Below are positions 22,497-33,151 of a stretch of DNA of 64,000 nt, piece by piece (position 1 is the first letter of the stretch; each line of letters begins with the position of its first letter). Under the pieces are notes generated by a model. It worked only from the letters and a program-made list of their open reading frames with translations. It ran no database searches and was not told the DNA's origin. Both the position numbers and the translations under genes were made by a program. Source of the stretch: Oscheius sp. JU75 (taxonomy: Eukaryota > Nematoda > Chromadorea > Rhabditida > Rhabditidae); NCBI GenBank assembly GCA_037178855.1, contig JASJZC010000007.1, positions 9,796,001-9,860,000 of the forward strand, given 5' to 3'.

Positions 22497-25389
22497 TTAT
22501 GTTGTTATCGTTAGAAGGCCTGCATGTGTGGAAGAATGTTTAACAGACAGAGAAGAATACTGACGCTGAAATTTTTTGAGTTATACCACACAAACATGCG
22601 AGTTTCGCATACCTGAAGCTTGGACAGAAGCTCTTCTTCATCTGTATTCTCGTCGTCTTCCTTCTTATTGCATTCCATTGGAGACTGGTTGGTTTTTTCA
22701 GGATTCTCCTAAAAATGTCTTTAGAGGTCCAACGTAGTTGCTGACGTGGCTGTGATTTTATTACCTTTATAGGATGCCAAATTGACGTAGACACAGTTTT
22801 TCAACAAACATCACAACTGTTGAAGTTTTAAAGCAACTGTTACGTTCATAGAGAGTACTGATATATTTAACCACTTTGCCTGACAGCTAGAGCTTATGCA
22901 AATGTTTCACATGGGCAAATGAGAACTTCATGTTTCGAGTATAATTGGGGAATAATTTAAACCTTTAATATTGGGCATCACTTGTCTTTAGCTAAACATA
23001 AGCTTCTCCGATTGGTTCAGTTGGGTAGCACGCCGGGTACAAAACAGAATGAGCAGGGTTTGACCATTTTTACACCTTCAGACTGTCAAACATCATGTTC
23101 ATTTGGTCAGAATTGTCAGTTTTCACTAAACCACAGTTAGCAGCTTTATGTGCAAAATATAAAAGGGAGCTTGCTTTAAGACAGATAAGATATCCGTACA
23201 GAGAAGAACGGTGCAATGCCATGTCCACGAGTTTTTTTTAGCTTACTTCTTGGTTCGGCAGTTTCTTTCATTTTCTCGTGCTCACATTCCTCCATCTTCT
23301 GCTTCTCCCCTTGCTGAGAGAATTTGTCCAAAATAAATGTCATTCGTAATAATGTTCTCCGTCTGTGTTTTACGCATAGTGAAGAACCCTTTTCGCAGAG
23401 AAAAACAGTCAGCAGACGATCGAAAGAAGTGATTCTTAGTCCCAACCCATAACAGTCCATACTAACGGAAACACTAGCAGACTCCAAATTTCATGACTCA
23501 CTATGTTCCTTTTTGCTCATTAATTATGCTAACTCCAATTGCTTTCTTTGGTCCACTTAGTCACAATTTGAGATCACAAGAGTTTAACCAAATGTTTCTG
23601 TTATTGTCGTACCAGAGATCCCTCTCGCAGAGCCTTCATAACAGCTTTCGGATCATTACGAGACACTGTCTGCTCGTGACCATAGAGAACAATCGTCTTC
23701 TCCAGAAGATAACGATTTACAGCAGCTGCAGCAGTATATCCAGCTCTAACTAGAAGGCCAATCCGTGAAGTATCAAAGTCATACTGAAAAAAAGCTTACC
23801 AAAAGTTTGAAAGTCATTACCTGGAAATGTTCAGGCTGGTCAAAGACTTTCCGACCAGATTCTTCACTAAGAGCCACGTTAAACGTTCTAGCTTTTAAAT
23901 ATAAGACCTAAAAATATGAAGTTTGATATAATTCCGCTTGTCTGTTTACCTCCTTGGCTCTGTCCATCGACATGTCTGCATATCTTGGAGATGTACTTTT
24001 AGTCTTGTCGATCCTAAGAAACGCCCATAACTGAAAAAGGGTGTTTTTGGTAGAAGAGGAATATCCCGTACCGTCTCGTTGACAGCTCTAGCTACTAGGT
24101 CATAGTTTGGAGGGACGTCTGCCAAGGTTATTTTCTTCTGTCCAAGAATTCTGTTTATCACTGGTTGAAGTCGATGCTCGTTTTGATACACTAAATGAAA
24201 GTTTTTGAAAACGCTGCTTTATACAGTTTTCCGCGACAAGATTAAGGTCGATGAACTCGTGTGGTCGACGAGCGAAATGTCTTCTAAGAGCTGGAGTGAT
24301 AAGGTAACGATGAAATCTTCCGCTCTTTGTGATTTTCATACCCATCTCGGGTGGCTAAACAGGAATGTAGCCGATTTTTATAGGATCTTACTCGGTTTCT
24401 TGGAACATTGAGAATGAGAGCTCCATCCACATCACGATCGTTGTCCAAGTGTCGTGGCTTACGGATGACTCTTTTCTGGAAGGCAGGGTACTAAACCGTG
24501 AACTGTGAATAAGGGACTATGAGACAGAGAGACAGAGAGATAGACAGTGAAGAAGAGACACGGAGACAGAGTGACAGAAAAAGAATGAGATAGAGGAACA
24601 GCGGGACATAGAGATAGAGTGAGAGGGAGAGAGAGACAGAGAGACAGGAGAAACTAGCTAACCTTGTTTGACAATCGAATCCGCAAAGGCCAGTTCCTGA
24701 TCTTAAACGGTCGTGTAAAGACCTTTTCTCTTTTCACAGGGTACAGATCTCCATATGGAAGGTGGGACTGTTCAGACGACCCGCTGTCCAAATCGACCAT
24801 GACGGGATCGCTATACTTATAAAGATAGCCTTCATCATCCGGTGTCAACAGAATAGGCCGAAAATTATCAGCTAAAATCCTCATCAGCCCTTCTATTTTA
24901 GTCTGGCTTACGCTCGTCTTCGGCGCTGAGATTGACAGAGGCTATTTGTCGTTGGAACTGCTGTATACTGGCACGAGTGGGAGATTGGAAAGAGCGACGC
25001 GGGGGCAACTCGTACGGTGGCTGTTGCTTCCTTTTTCTACTACGAGACTTGTGCACACGACCCTGGGACTCCACCCGTACTACATCAGGACTGACGCACT
25101 GGAATGACTGCTCACAAAAGGACGAAGGTCGCTGTTGGTAGAAATCGGGCAAGGGCTCAGAATAAGATGGATCCACCTTCAGTTGACCATTTTCTCCAAT
25201 GTTCGGTGTCGGAGTCGTCTGCGAGTTGGTGGCGTGTTTTAAGAAAACAGCGAAAACTTCTCCAATTGGGGGAAGAGCACAGGTGGCCATTTTTCTAAAT
25301 AAGAGGGTTGACGCAAAAACAATCGTATAGGCATTGTTTGAAGAAGATGGTGAGTGGTTTTGGACCCTATTGCCATTGCCAGACGCCAT
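22497..25389 (-). CDS. Unassigned multi-exon intracellular protein
   Basis: I do not recognise the family. Reading on the minus strand, exons carry in order: a Pro/Ser-rich basic N-terminus (KSRSRKRKQQPPYELPPRR), the segment DNFRPILLTPDDEGYLYKYS through FTRPFKIRNWPLRIRLSNK, then KRVIRKPRHLDNDRDVDGAL, MGMKITKSGRFHRYLITPAL, KITLADVPPNYDLVARAVNE, LWAFLRIDKTKSTSPRYADM, and YDFDTSRIGLLVRAGYTAAA with NRYLLEKTIVLYGHEQTV. Downstream of about 23.6 kb the splicing is uncertain: exons with charged, coiled-coil-like composition (EKQKMEECEHEKMKETAEP) and a Glu-rich exon (ENTDEEELLSKLQ) lead to a stop at 22497. One proposed intron is only 22 nt. The start could also be the ATG at 25290 (MATCALPPIG). A basic motif in the N-terminal part fits a nuclear localisation signal. 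Function unknown. Confidence 0.6.
24515..24652. repeat. GACAGAGA-type simple repeat in an intron
   Basis: Tandem GAGACAGAGAGACAGAGAGA units, ending a few nucleotides after an exon of the unassigned gene on -. It occupies most of that intron. Confidence 0.85.
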
Positions 25390-25800
25390 TAATTGGATCG
25401 ACTTTTAATGAGAAAGAGGGCTCAATGTGGTGTGTCTATATAGGAGAAAAGAGACTCGTATAGTCGGAAGGTTGGAACGGATTGCAGAAAACACCTGCGA
25501 GCTGCGAGGATGCAGCATCTGGAATTATAGTATATTCAAGAGGGGAGAGAGCCGCTCTTGAAGGATTTGTTGCTATGGTTTTTGCTGCCTCTGCTGTCTA
25601 TTTGTCTTGTTCCCCTTCAAAATAAAGAGATAGAATCTTAAATTGTTTAAAACCAGGAATTGTTTATACTGATATCGAAGAGGAAAGAAGTTGTGCTACA
25701 CGCTATAATGGGAATAAGATCGAGCCCGCATAACATCATATTATAAAATGAGACCTAGTAGTACGTGAACAGGAAAACACACAGAGAGAGTGAAAAAAGC

Positions 25801-26443
25801 TTATAGGATGTGAATACTGGGAGCGTGTGAAAATTGTTCGGAAGAATTGACTACAGGCTCGCAGCTAGAGACCAAAGAAAGAAAAAGGTCGCTGTTGTTG
25901 TGTAGAGGACGTCGACCCAGACGACGGGCGAGGTTTCTGTTAATCTGCTGGCGTCGGCGCTGCCTGAAAATTGAAGTTACACTATATTCTTCAATTCAAT
26001 TCTAAAATTTTCCTTAAATTTTTATAATTGGTTGCACCACACACCGATATACAGGTCCCGACAGGAAGGTATAAACACCAGAACCCTGGAGGTTCTCTTC
26101 GACCATGTAAGGGAGGTAGGATAGTGCGGGTGCCTAGAAAAAGACGTAGGGTGCTCTCGATCTTAGATTCTTTCTAAATATTGAAGCATTAACTGGTTAA
26201 TTAGTAGGGCACGCGGGAATTAGAGTAGACAGAGAAACACTACAAGATTACTGAGCCAAGAGGGGGCAAATTCATTATGGGGGGCAGTGAGGGACAGTTA
26301 GAAACTTTGGCAAATCCAATCGTAGTTAGATTTTTTTCACAATAGAAACAAAGGCACACCAAACTTACCTTTTTGGCTGGAGGCTGTCCCTCAAGACTTG
26401 CAGAGGCCGGTCTTTTGTTGGAGCTCGAAGAGAACTGAGTCAT
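25801..26443 (-). CDS. Unassigned 108-residue basic protein, three exons
   Basis: Exons 26443-26369, 26133-26045 and 25963-25801 join in phases 0 and 2 with good GT-AG sites (acceptors TTTCTAG and TTTTCAG). The protein starts MTQFSSSSNKRPASASLEGQ, followed by PPAKK, which is Ser-rich and basic like a nuclear localisation segment. The middle is hydrophobic and aromatic (APALSYLPYMVEENLQGSG, then VYTFLSGPVYR), and a very basic stretch follows (RQRRRQQINRNLARRLGRR). The C-terminal tail is polar. It could be a small nuclear or nucleic-acid-binding protein; I recognise no domain. The ATG lies 82 bp from a tRNA gene on the opposite strand. About 410 bp separate its stop from the start of the next gene on -, too far to argue for an operon. 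Confidence 0.6.
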
Positions 26444-26524
26444 CTGTAATTTGAAGAATTTGCCTTGTGGTGGAAATCGCGCCCGATCTGTCTACTATTG
26501 CCTGTCGGTTGTCCTCTCTCTCGT

Positions 26525-26596
26525 GGTCCCGTGGTGTAGCGGTTAGCACTCAGGACTTTGAATCCTGCGACGCGAGTTCGAATCTCGCCGGGACCT
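26525..26596 (+). tRNA. tRNA-Gln (anticodon TTG)
   Basis: A complete 72-nt cloverleaf. The acceptor stem GGTCCCG pairs with CGGGACC. The D arm carries the A box TGGTGTAGCGG, the anticodon stem is CAGGA/TCCTG around CTTTGAA with anticodon TTG (reads CAA), and the T arm carries GTTCGAATC. No intron. The body is very close to metazoan Gln tRNAs, including TTAGCACTCAGGACT. A weak TTTTTGTCTTTTTTTCG run follows from about 26601 as a Pol III terminator. Confidence 0.96.
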
Positions 26597-27196
26597 ACTG
26601 TTTTTGTCTTTTTTTCGCTTACTTCCGGCACTAGGAAAAACGGATTTTTGGAGGGGAAAGTTTTTATTCTGTCTACTTTCGTGCTCCATTTAGCTGGAAA
26701 CTCTTGTAGAGCATTTGTAGAGACTCAAAGAGTGGAAAACCTGGCAATTTGGTAACTTTGGCTAGCAGCTAGCTGTTAAAATATTATAAACTTAGCGTGT
26801 TCACGACACAAATAAGACACTGAAACATCCAAAAAGACTTCCTGTGCTCTTTTTTGCTATAGCTGAGCTAATATAGGCATTACGATTGCTATAACGTTGC
26901 AAATAGTATTTAAATAGCAAATACATGTTTTCAGCAAAACCCTCAGCTAGAACTATCGTATTCTGCATTCCTTACAAGGGAAGGTTTTTTGCCGCTACCC
27001 AGATACCATTATGAGCCCGGTGCTAAAAGATACAAAAGACCATCGAAAATGATGGTGTTTCCCAGATTTTCTGCTGCTGAATGAATGTTTACTGTCCTCT
27101 GAAGCGTTTCCTGTTTACAGATGTCGAGCTGAATTGGCGCCCTTTGAACTTGGATATCCAGCGCTTCTTTCAGCGCGAGTAACCAAGTGGTGCAAA

Positions 27197-27511
27197 GCCT
27201 ATGCGCTCTGCTGTAAAACTTGTGGTTTTTGGTTCGAATCCTCTCTTCGAAAATCATTTTTATTTACTCATTTCAAGCATATTTTGCTAATACCGTTGTT
27301 TTGTTTTCTGCTGAAAGCTAAAAACTTTGATATCGACCTTCTCAATATCTAATTTTTTCCAGCTATAGACGTTCAAACCCGTCTTTCAGCAGGAAACAAA
27401 ACAACGATAATAGCAAAATACGCTTGAAATGAGTAAATAAAAATGATTTCCAAAGAGAGGATTCGAATCATATATCAAACGTTTTACAGTTTTACAGCAT
27501 AGCGCATAGGC
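27197..27511. repeat. Inverted repeat with tRNA-like ends
   Basis: Arms 27197-27317 and 27384-27511 are reverse complements with scattered differences; the loop is about 66 bp. The distal end of each arm carries a tRNA-like piece: GCCTATGCGCT, CTGTAAAACT and a B box TTCGAATCCTCTCTT. The left copy is preceded by an A-box-like GTAACCAAGTGGTGC. The proximal parts share ATTTACTCATTTCAAGC and TTGTTTTGTTT. The tRNA halves do not fold into a full cloverleaf, so they look like decayed tRNA-derived sequence, such as a SINE or tRNA pseudogene duplicated head-to-head. Confidence 0.7.
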
Positions 27512-27539
27512 TCGGGACGACGAGTTCTGTAGAGTGTCT

Positions 27540-27850
27540 TTAGAGAGAGGGAAGAAAAGAGTACAGACAAAAAACAGAGGAAAAAAGAGACAGAGAGATA
27601 ACTAGTCAGATAGGCAGAGAAACAGTGTGATAACTAGACAGAGAGACAGAGAAGGAGGGAGAAAAAGGAGGAGGGTGACAGAGAAACACAGACAGACAGA
27701 GACACAGAAGGACGGACAGAGAGATAGAGACAGTGAGAAAGATAGAGAATCAGAGACTGAGAGATGGAGTGACAGAGAGGCAGACTGAGAAACAGTGTCA
27801 GAGAAGAGAGAAAGATAGAGAAAAAAAGAGAAAGACAGACTTAAAGACAG
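27540..27850. repeat. Long GACAGAGA-type simple repeat
   Basis: About 300 bp of degenerate GAGACAGAGAGATAGAGACA-like units, the longest member of this class in the window. Confidence 0.85.
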
Positions 27851-28167
27851 ACAGACTTTGTCGTTCTCCTTTTACCAATTAGTTTTCTAGCCTTGAAGAG
27901 CTTTTAATCTTACAACTACTTTCAACCACCCACTCTTTCTCAAACTCAAGAAACGGCATTTACATAAAAAGCACGAAAATAGAAAGTGTAAAAAAAACTG
28001 GAAAGCTATAAGCTTCAGACTAGGATTATATACGCGAAAGAAGAACATACCAAGTCGGACACGAGTTGCTGGAATGTTGTGGCAGGAACGTTTACTTTTG
28101 GAGCTGCGATAGCCTTCATCACTTGGCAAATCTTGGTTTGATCCATCTGTATGACTGAAACTACCCA

Positions 28168-31100
28168 TTAGCCCAAAAGCACTTCCTCTCCTTCAAACCA
28201 TAGTTGTTGATTCTCGTCATGTTCAGGTTGATGAACGGATTCCTTCCGCACTTTTTTACGGACAGGACCGTTTTCGGAATTGCTCGACGTATGACCTTTG
28301 TGAAGAGGTTCGTCTTCATGTTGATGTGGCCTTTTTGCTGAATCCCCCGTTTTTCCCCATGATCGTCTTAGTACCTTCGCGTTAGCGGCATTCGCAGCAC
28401 TGCTCTGGTTCAAGTCAGAGGCTGAGACCACTGTGTACATGGTGTACGAGTTGGCACCATATCTTTTCGGATCTTTACCGGTCTTGCTGCAGGATGGCGT
28501 AGCATAAGAGAGGCTTTTCAGCAACTCCTGGGCTACGTCAGGATCTGCAGCAATGTTAGTATCGAAATGGTCTGAAAATCATATCATGAATACATTTTAG
28601 ACTTTTCTTACCCAGTTTGTTGCGAACTTGGAGTCCTCCATAATGTCTCCAGAACTTCCAGCAGTCCTGGCAGAGAATGGCGTCGTCTCCGCGATTCCCC
28701 CACTTGTACCAGTTGATGGCAGCCTTAGTGCTGCAGCCATTGCAGCCATGTTCGTTGGTGACCTTCTCTTCAGTAGTATTGAAAGCTCCGGTAAGGTAGG
28801 CAGTTGTCTCAGCACAGGCGGGAACATAGACTTGGAGAAGTCTTCCCTCTTTCTCGATCGCGTTCCGCTTCTTCCTTCCATCGATGTAACGACTGGTGGT
28901 CTTGAAGAGGTAGTAGTACTCGACGATGCTGGCCAGACTCTTCCATTGTAGCTGAAAATGATTATACAATTCTTTAAGCCATGATTTAAGTACTGCTTCT
29001 GACTTTTAACTGGGAACGTAGGTTACCGAAGCTTTTTGAGTCAGGTCAAGAATTGCGCGCATGCAATGTTTGGGTGCGCCAGAATGGTATGGATAGAGTG
29101 ATAAGGAAAGACTGTCGGGAAAGATTGACAGGCGGTAAGTATCCACGAGTGAGTGGCCAGGAATGCTGGACAGAGTGAATTAGATACTTCTCTAGAGAAA
29201 ATGGCATAGGAGACGGAAACTAATAGCCTCAGACTGTAGAGTCCGGATGAGTCTTCATCCTCATGAAGAGTCATACCAAGCTTACCTGTGAAATCAAAAT
29301 TATGATCGGTCAGTGCTCAGTGTTAACAGAAGGGGTAAAGCTTGTACTCTGTCACAACAACGCATTCAGATTAGCTATTTCGTAATATTGACAAGTGAAA
29401 CGTTCCTTACCAGCTGGTTTCTGATTTCCGAGAAATCCTTGCCAATCTTGTCGATTCCTTCCTCGAACAGAACCGAGTCAGGAGCCGAGTACTCTTCCAG
29501 CTGATCCCTGACCAGAAGAGGACCTCCAATGGTCAGAGTGTTGAATCCCATGTTGTCATCAATATCGGTAGGAATTTTGTTCTTGTTGGCCGGAGGGACG
29601 AGGAAGTCCTGCGCGAGAGCAATGTTGTAGCCGGCTTTGTGAAGAAGTCCATAGGCATAGAAGATGGTCGAGTCCTTGGAGGCCAATGCTGCAATCATCT
29701 GAGCGGACGGATACTTGATGGCGGAGTTAGGATCAATGACACGGGCGAAGACTCCGACTGCTCTGGAAAAACCAACTGAAAAAGTTCGGATAATTCCTTA
29801 CCTGACATGGATGAGGTATCTGTCAATGTCATTGTTTGACAGACCGTTGTCAGCACAGTAGACCTGATGCTCACGGCACATTTCATCTTCTTCCTCGATC
29901 TCTTTCTTGATCATATCCTCCTCGTCAATCATTAGATCACTGAAAGCGAGTATATACTTTGCTTATTGAGTTTCTGTCATTGTGCCTGAAACCAAGCGAC
30001 CAGGTTAACAGAGAGGAAGATATAGAGATTGACAGATACGTGATGGGCAAATGACAACATGGCAGTCACAGGCTAGGAAAAGAACAGGCCAGATTTAAAT
30101 GTAAGTACGATTTGGATTTGTGAAAAAGTGGTATTATTGCATTTTTTGAACTTGAGACCCATCAAAAAGAGAGCAATATTATGTCGAGATCAAATGCACT
30201 AAAATTAGCAAAAATGGAACAACACATAAGGAAAGGTCAAACCCAGCTCTCAAAATGAGACAGGTAAATAGTAAAACGCTAGCAAATTGAAGAATAGAGA
30301 AACTGACAGATAAACAGATGGAGAGGGAAGGCAGACAGGGACAGAACGAGTATCCCATTGGCTAGGAGATATTGTTGAAATGGTCAGCATGACAAGAAGA
30401 TTAAAAATGACAGGTACGATGAAAAGCGTTAGCTTTGTTATAAAATGGATGAGATGAAGATAGGGCCCTCTGTTACACAATAACCGATTTCTTACCCATT
30501 CTCCTTGTTCTCATCAGTCTCCATCGTTTCCTCCTTCACATCCGCTTCAGCCTTCACTGGGATCTCTTCTCCAGGCAGGACAGCTTGGTACTGGGGTCCA
30601 ACTCGGATAGCTCCCTTGTCAGCCAACATTGACAGTTTGTCATTGTCGTAGACCAGAGAATAGAAGTAGGCGTCCTATGACAGTTCAAAGAAGTCACAAA
30701 AGTTGAAGTTTACCTCTCTGCTCAAGTAGTCCTCACTGGTTTCGACATCACACAACAGATTGATACTGCACTTTCCTCGGATATGACTGACATTGAGTCT
30801 TTCCTCCTTTCGGGAGAGGAAAACTTCGCGCTGTCTTAGCTTGTAACGGTCCTCCTCGGAGAGCATGTTAGCATCGAAGGGTAGTCCACCGACTCCCCAG
30901 TCAAACGGCTGCATCTCGTCCTTCTTCTCCTCAGTCTCTTCTTCTTTTTCCTCTTCTTCTTTTGGTTCCTCCTTCTCCATAGTTTCTTCCTCATCGTCCT
31001 TGCTCTCGGACAACTTTTCTGGCTTCTCTTTGCGCTCCTTTCGAGGTGCAGTGCCTGAAGAATAGTGTATGAAAAGAATGTAACTAGCAAACCATTCTCC

Positions 31101-32343
31101 TTTTTCACGTCCTGACCATTGGTAGGAGGCTCGATAGGAACGGATGTAATGTCAATCTCTCCATTCTCGTTTACCACGACCTTCTGCTTCTCAGTAGCCC
31201 TTTCTTGTCCGGTGGTCTCGTCGTAGACAAGGTCTGAAAATATGGTTTTACAATGCTAGTCACATCTTTGCTGGAGGGCAAAGACCCTTTGATGCTCGTC
31301 GACTAGTTTTGGGCAATGTACTGTCAGAGTTACACTGAACAAGACAGTGAGTTTGACGAGTGAACATTGATGAAAAGTTTTTCAGCATTTGGTAGAATAG
31401 GTTTTAGGCGTCCACAAGTTTGTGTATTGACTCCAGCCTCGGTATATAGTTCTGTAGACCGCGATACATTGATGCTACTCGTTCCCCCTGTCCTTCTCAC
31501 GAAGACTGTTTCCTTCAAAGTTAGTCTTGTTGACTACCCGAGAGCATAACCGTCTTGTTTACGCCAAAAATAGCCGGTTATTTCAGAATCGAAACTTCAT
31601 CGGTTTCGGCAAACATATAAGGCAGATGAAGCTCAGTGTTCTCAGATATTTGGAAAAGGCCAACACACGTCTTCTTAGTCGTGAGCTACTTCTCTCTTTC
31701 AATCCATGATTTCGATTTGATGCAACCCGGAAGCATTCAGATTGGGTTGTCAGGGATGAAGATTACTGAAGAGGTAATCCAGTGATCAATAAATCTTCTG
31801 GAGCAGCCGGACATTGGTATTGATAGGGTAGTTGCTTCTGGGAATGAGGGGTACTTCCAATGCTGGTACCGTTATAGAAGAGTCGAGGTCTTAAGGGGTC
31901 GACGTTCTCATTTGAGACTAAGTGAACATTAGTACCAGGAATCCGTTAGCGTGACATCAAGTTTGTGTAATGCTTTAGTGTTACAGAACAGTGAATGTAT
32001 GGTCTTTCCAAGTTACGATACCGTACGGCAGCTTCCCGTATTCTGAAAGATAACTCACAATCTGGCCAATGCCGCTCAGCAGAATCTGCAACTCTCAGAA
32101 TAGCGGTGGAGATGTCACGTCGACGGTAGACGATGGTCACTCGGACATCGTTCACTCCATTCTGATTCTGTAATCCAGAGTTCTTATAACGAGGACTGCA
32201 TTCCAAACCTTGGAAAACTCCTCGATTCTTCTGATCAAGTACGGGTGGGCTCCTTTCGAGTCCAGGTAGACAAACTCTCCGACCCGGTACATGTTCTGGT
32301 TGACATTCCCCTGCGTCGAGGCAGAAGCCTTCACATCCACCAT
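28168..32343 (-). CDS. lin-40: MTA/LIN-40-like NuRD corepressor subunit
   Basis: A multi-exon gene for a metastasis-associated (MTA) family protein, a scaffold of the nucleosome remodelling and deacetylase complex in the nucleus. The N-terminus MYRVGEFVYLDSKGAHPYLI opens a BAH domain, with IRRIEEFSK, VYRRRDIS and HIRGKCSINLL matching the family. ELM2 follows (IGGPLLVRDQLEEYSAPD), then SANT (LFEEGIDKIGKDFSEI, WKSLASIVEYYYLFKTTSRY) and a GATA-type finger (CNGCSTKAAINWYKWG with CQDC). The C-terminal tail has a basic cluster (VRKKVRK) and ends WFEGEEVLLG. The BAH domain holds an unusually long Glu/Lys-rich insertion (about 30870-31015). The start is the ATG at 32343, 14 nt after a TTTCAG acceptor, so the leader is spliced or trans-spliced. 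The symbol follows the C. elegans MTA homologue; egl-27 is the other relative. Exon borders were checked for most introns, not all. Confidence 0.93.
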
Positions 32344-33151
32344 AGTGTTCCCTCCAGTCCTGAAACAGGCCAAAGTTAGGAACTGTATTGGTAACGGTCA
32401 AAAATGAAGTGCTTGAATGGATATATGCAAATTTTGGAGCGAAAAAGCAGAAAATACAATTTTTAGCAAGCAACAAAGTAAAAAGTGTGTTCGAATAAGT
32501 AAGAGCTCAAAGTGCCATAAATGCATAAAATTAAAAGCAGTGACGCCGGCTGGGTCAGTCCGCGTCATTTGGGCAAAGACGTTGGCTTGGCACATCCTGC
32601 GCGGTCGTTAACCAGCAACGTGTGTACAGGAGGAAGAGCATGAATGTCAAAAAAAAGACTTGAAGATACTTAAAAAAAACAAAAAGTACATATCAAGTCT
32701 AAAATCTTTTTAAACAGTTAGTTACTGTTCTGATAAAAAGCAAAAAGCGAAAGTTTGGGAGTGAAGTACCAATGCAGCGCTTATCCATTATCGATTTCGG
32801 GCATTCTTCAGTACAAAACTTTATTGTTCTAATGGCAGATTTTGTATATTTAACCCACCTCACCTCTGAAAATCATACAACTACATCATTTATTCTCATT
32901 TTTTTTGAAATCCAAATTAGAAAAATGATTAATGACAAAAGTTCATGTACATTGTCTTGACTAAAAGCCTTTCCTGTTTCCATTGTTCTCATTCATTTTC
33001 ATTTAAAATGTCCCTAAACACCACTTTTTCAAATCGAAGCTAACAATATCCAGGTTTCTTAAAGGTCTGTGTTTCTAGTTTAGAAGTGGAGCAGAGATAC
33101 GGCTACCCACGCCCGGTTTCAAATCAGACTGCTTATTTTGAGACCTGAAAT
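32344..33151. other. Shared upstream region of two divergent genes
   Basis: About 800 bp between the start codons of the NuRD subunit (-) and the APC10 gene (+). It is AT-rich with A-runs near 32650-32690. No coding signal. It probably contains both promoters. Confidence 0.5.

Larger units (their letters stand above)
26597..28167. other. Intergenic stretch with tRNA-like palindrome and GA-rich repeat
   Basis: Apart from the tRNA-like inverted repeat (27197-27511) and the long GACAGAGA repeat (27540-27850), no gene is supported. A minus-strand frame at 27887-28168 begins right at the NuRD-subunit stop codon and could be an alternative C-terminal exon or its 3' UTR. Confidence 0.5.

Noticed and set aside
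27887-28168. 93-codon frame on - directly after the NuRD subunit stop
   Set aside because: Probably 3' UTR or an unsupported alternative exon; the main model already ends with a natural stop.
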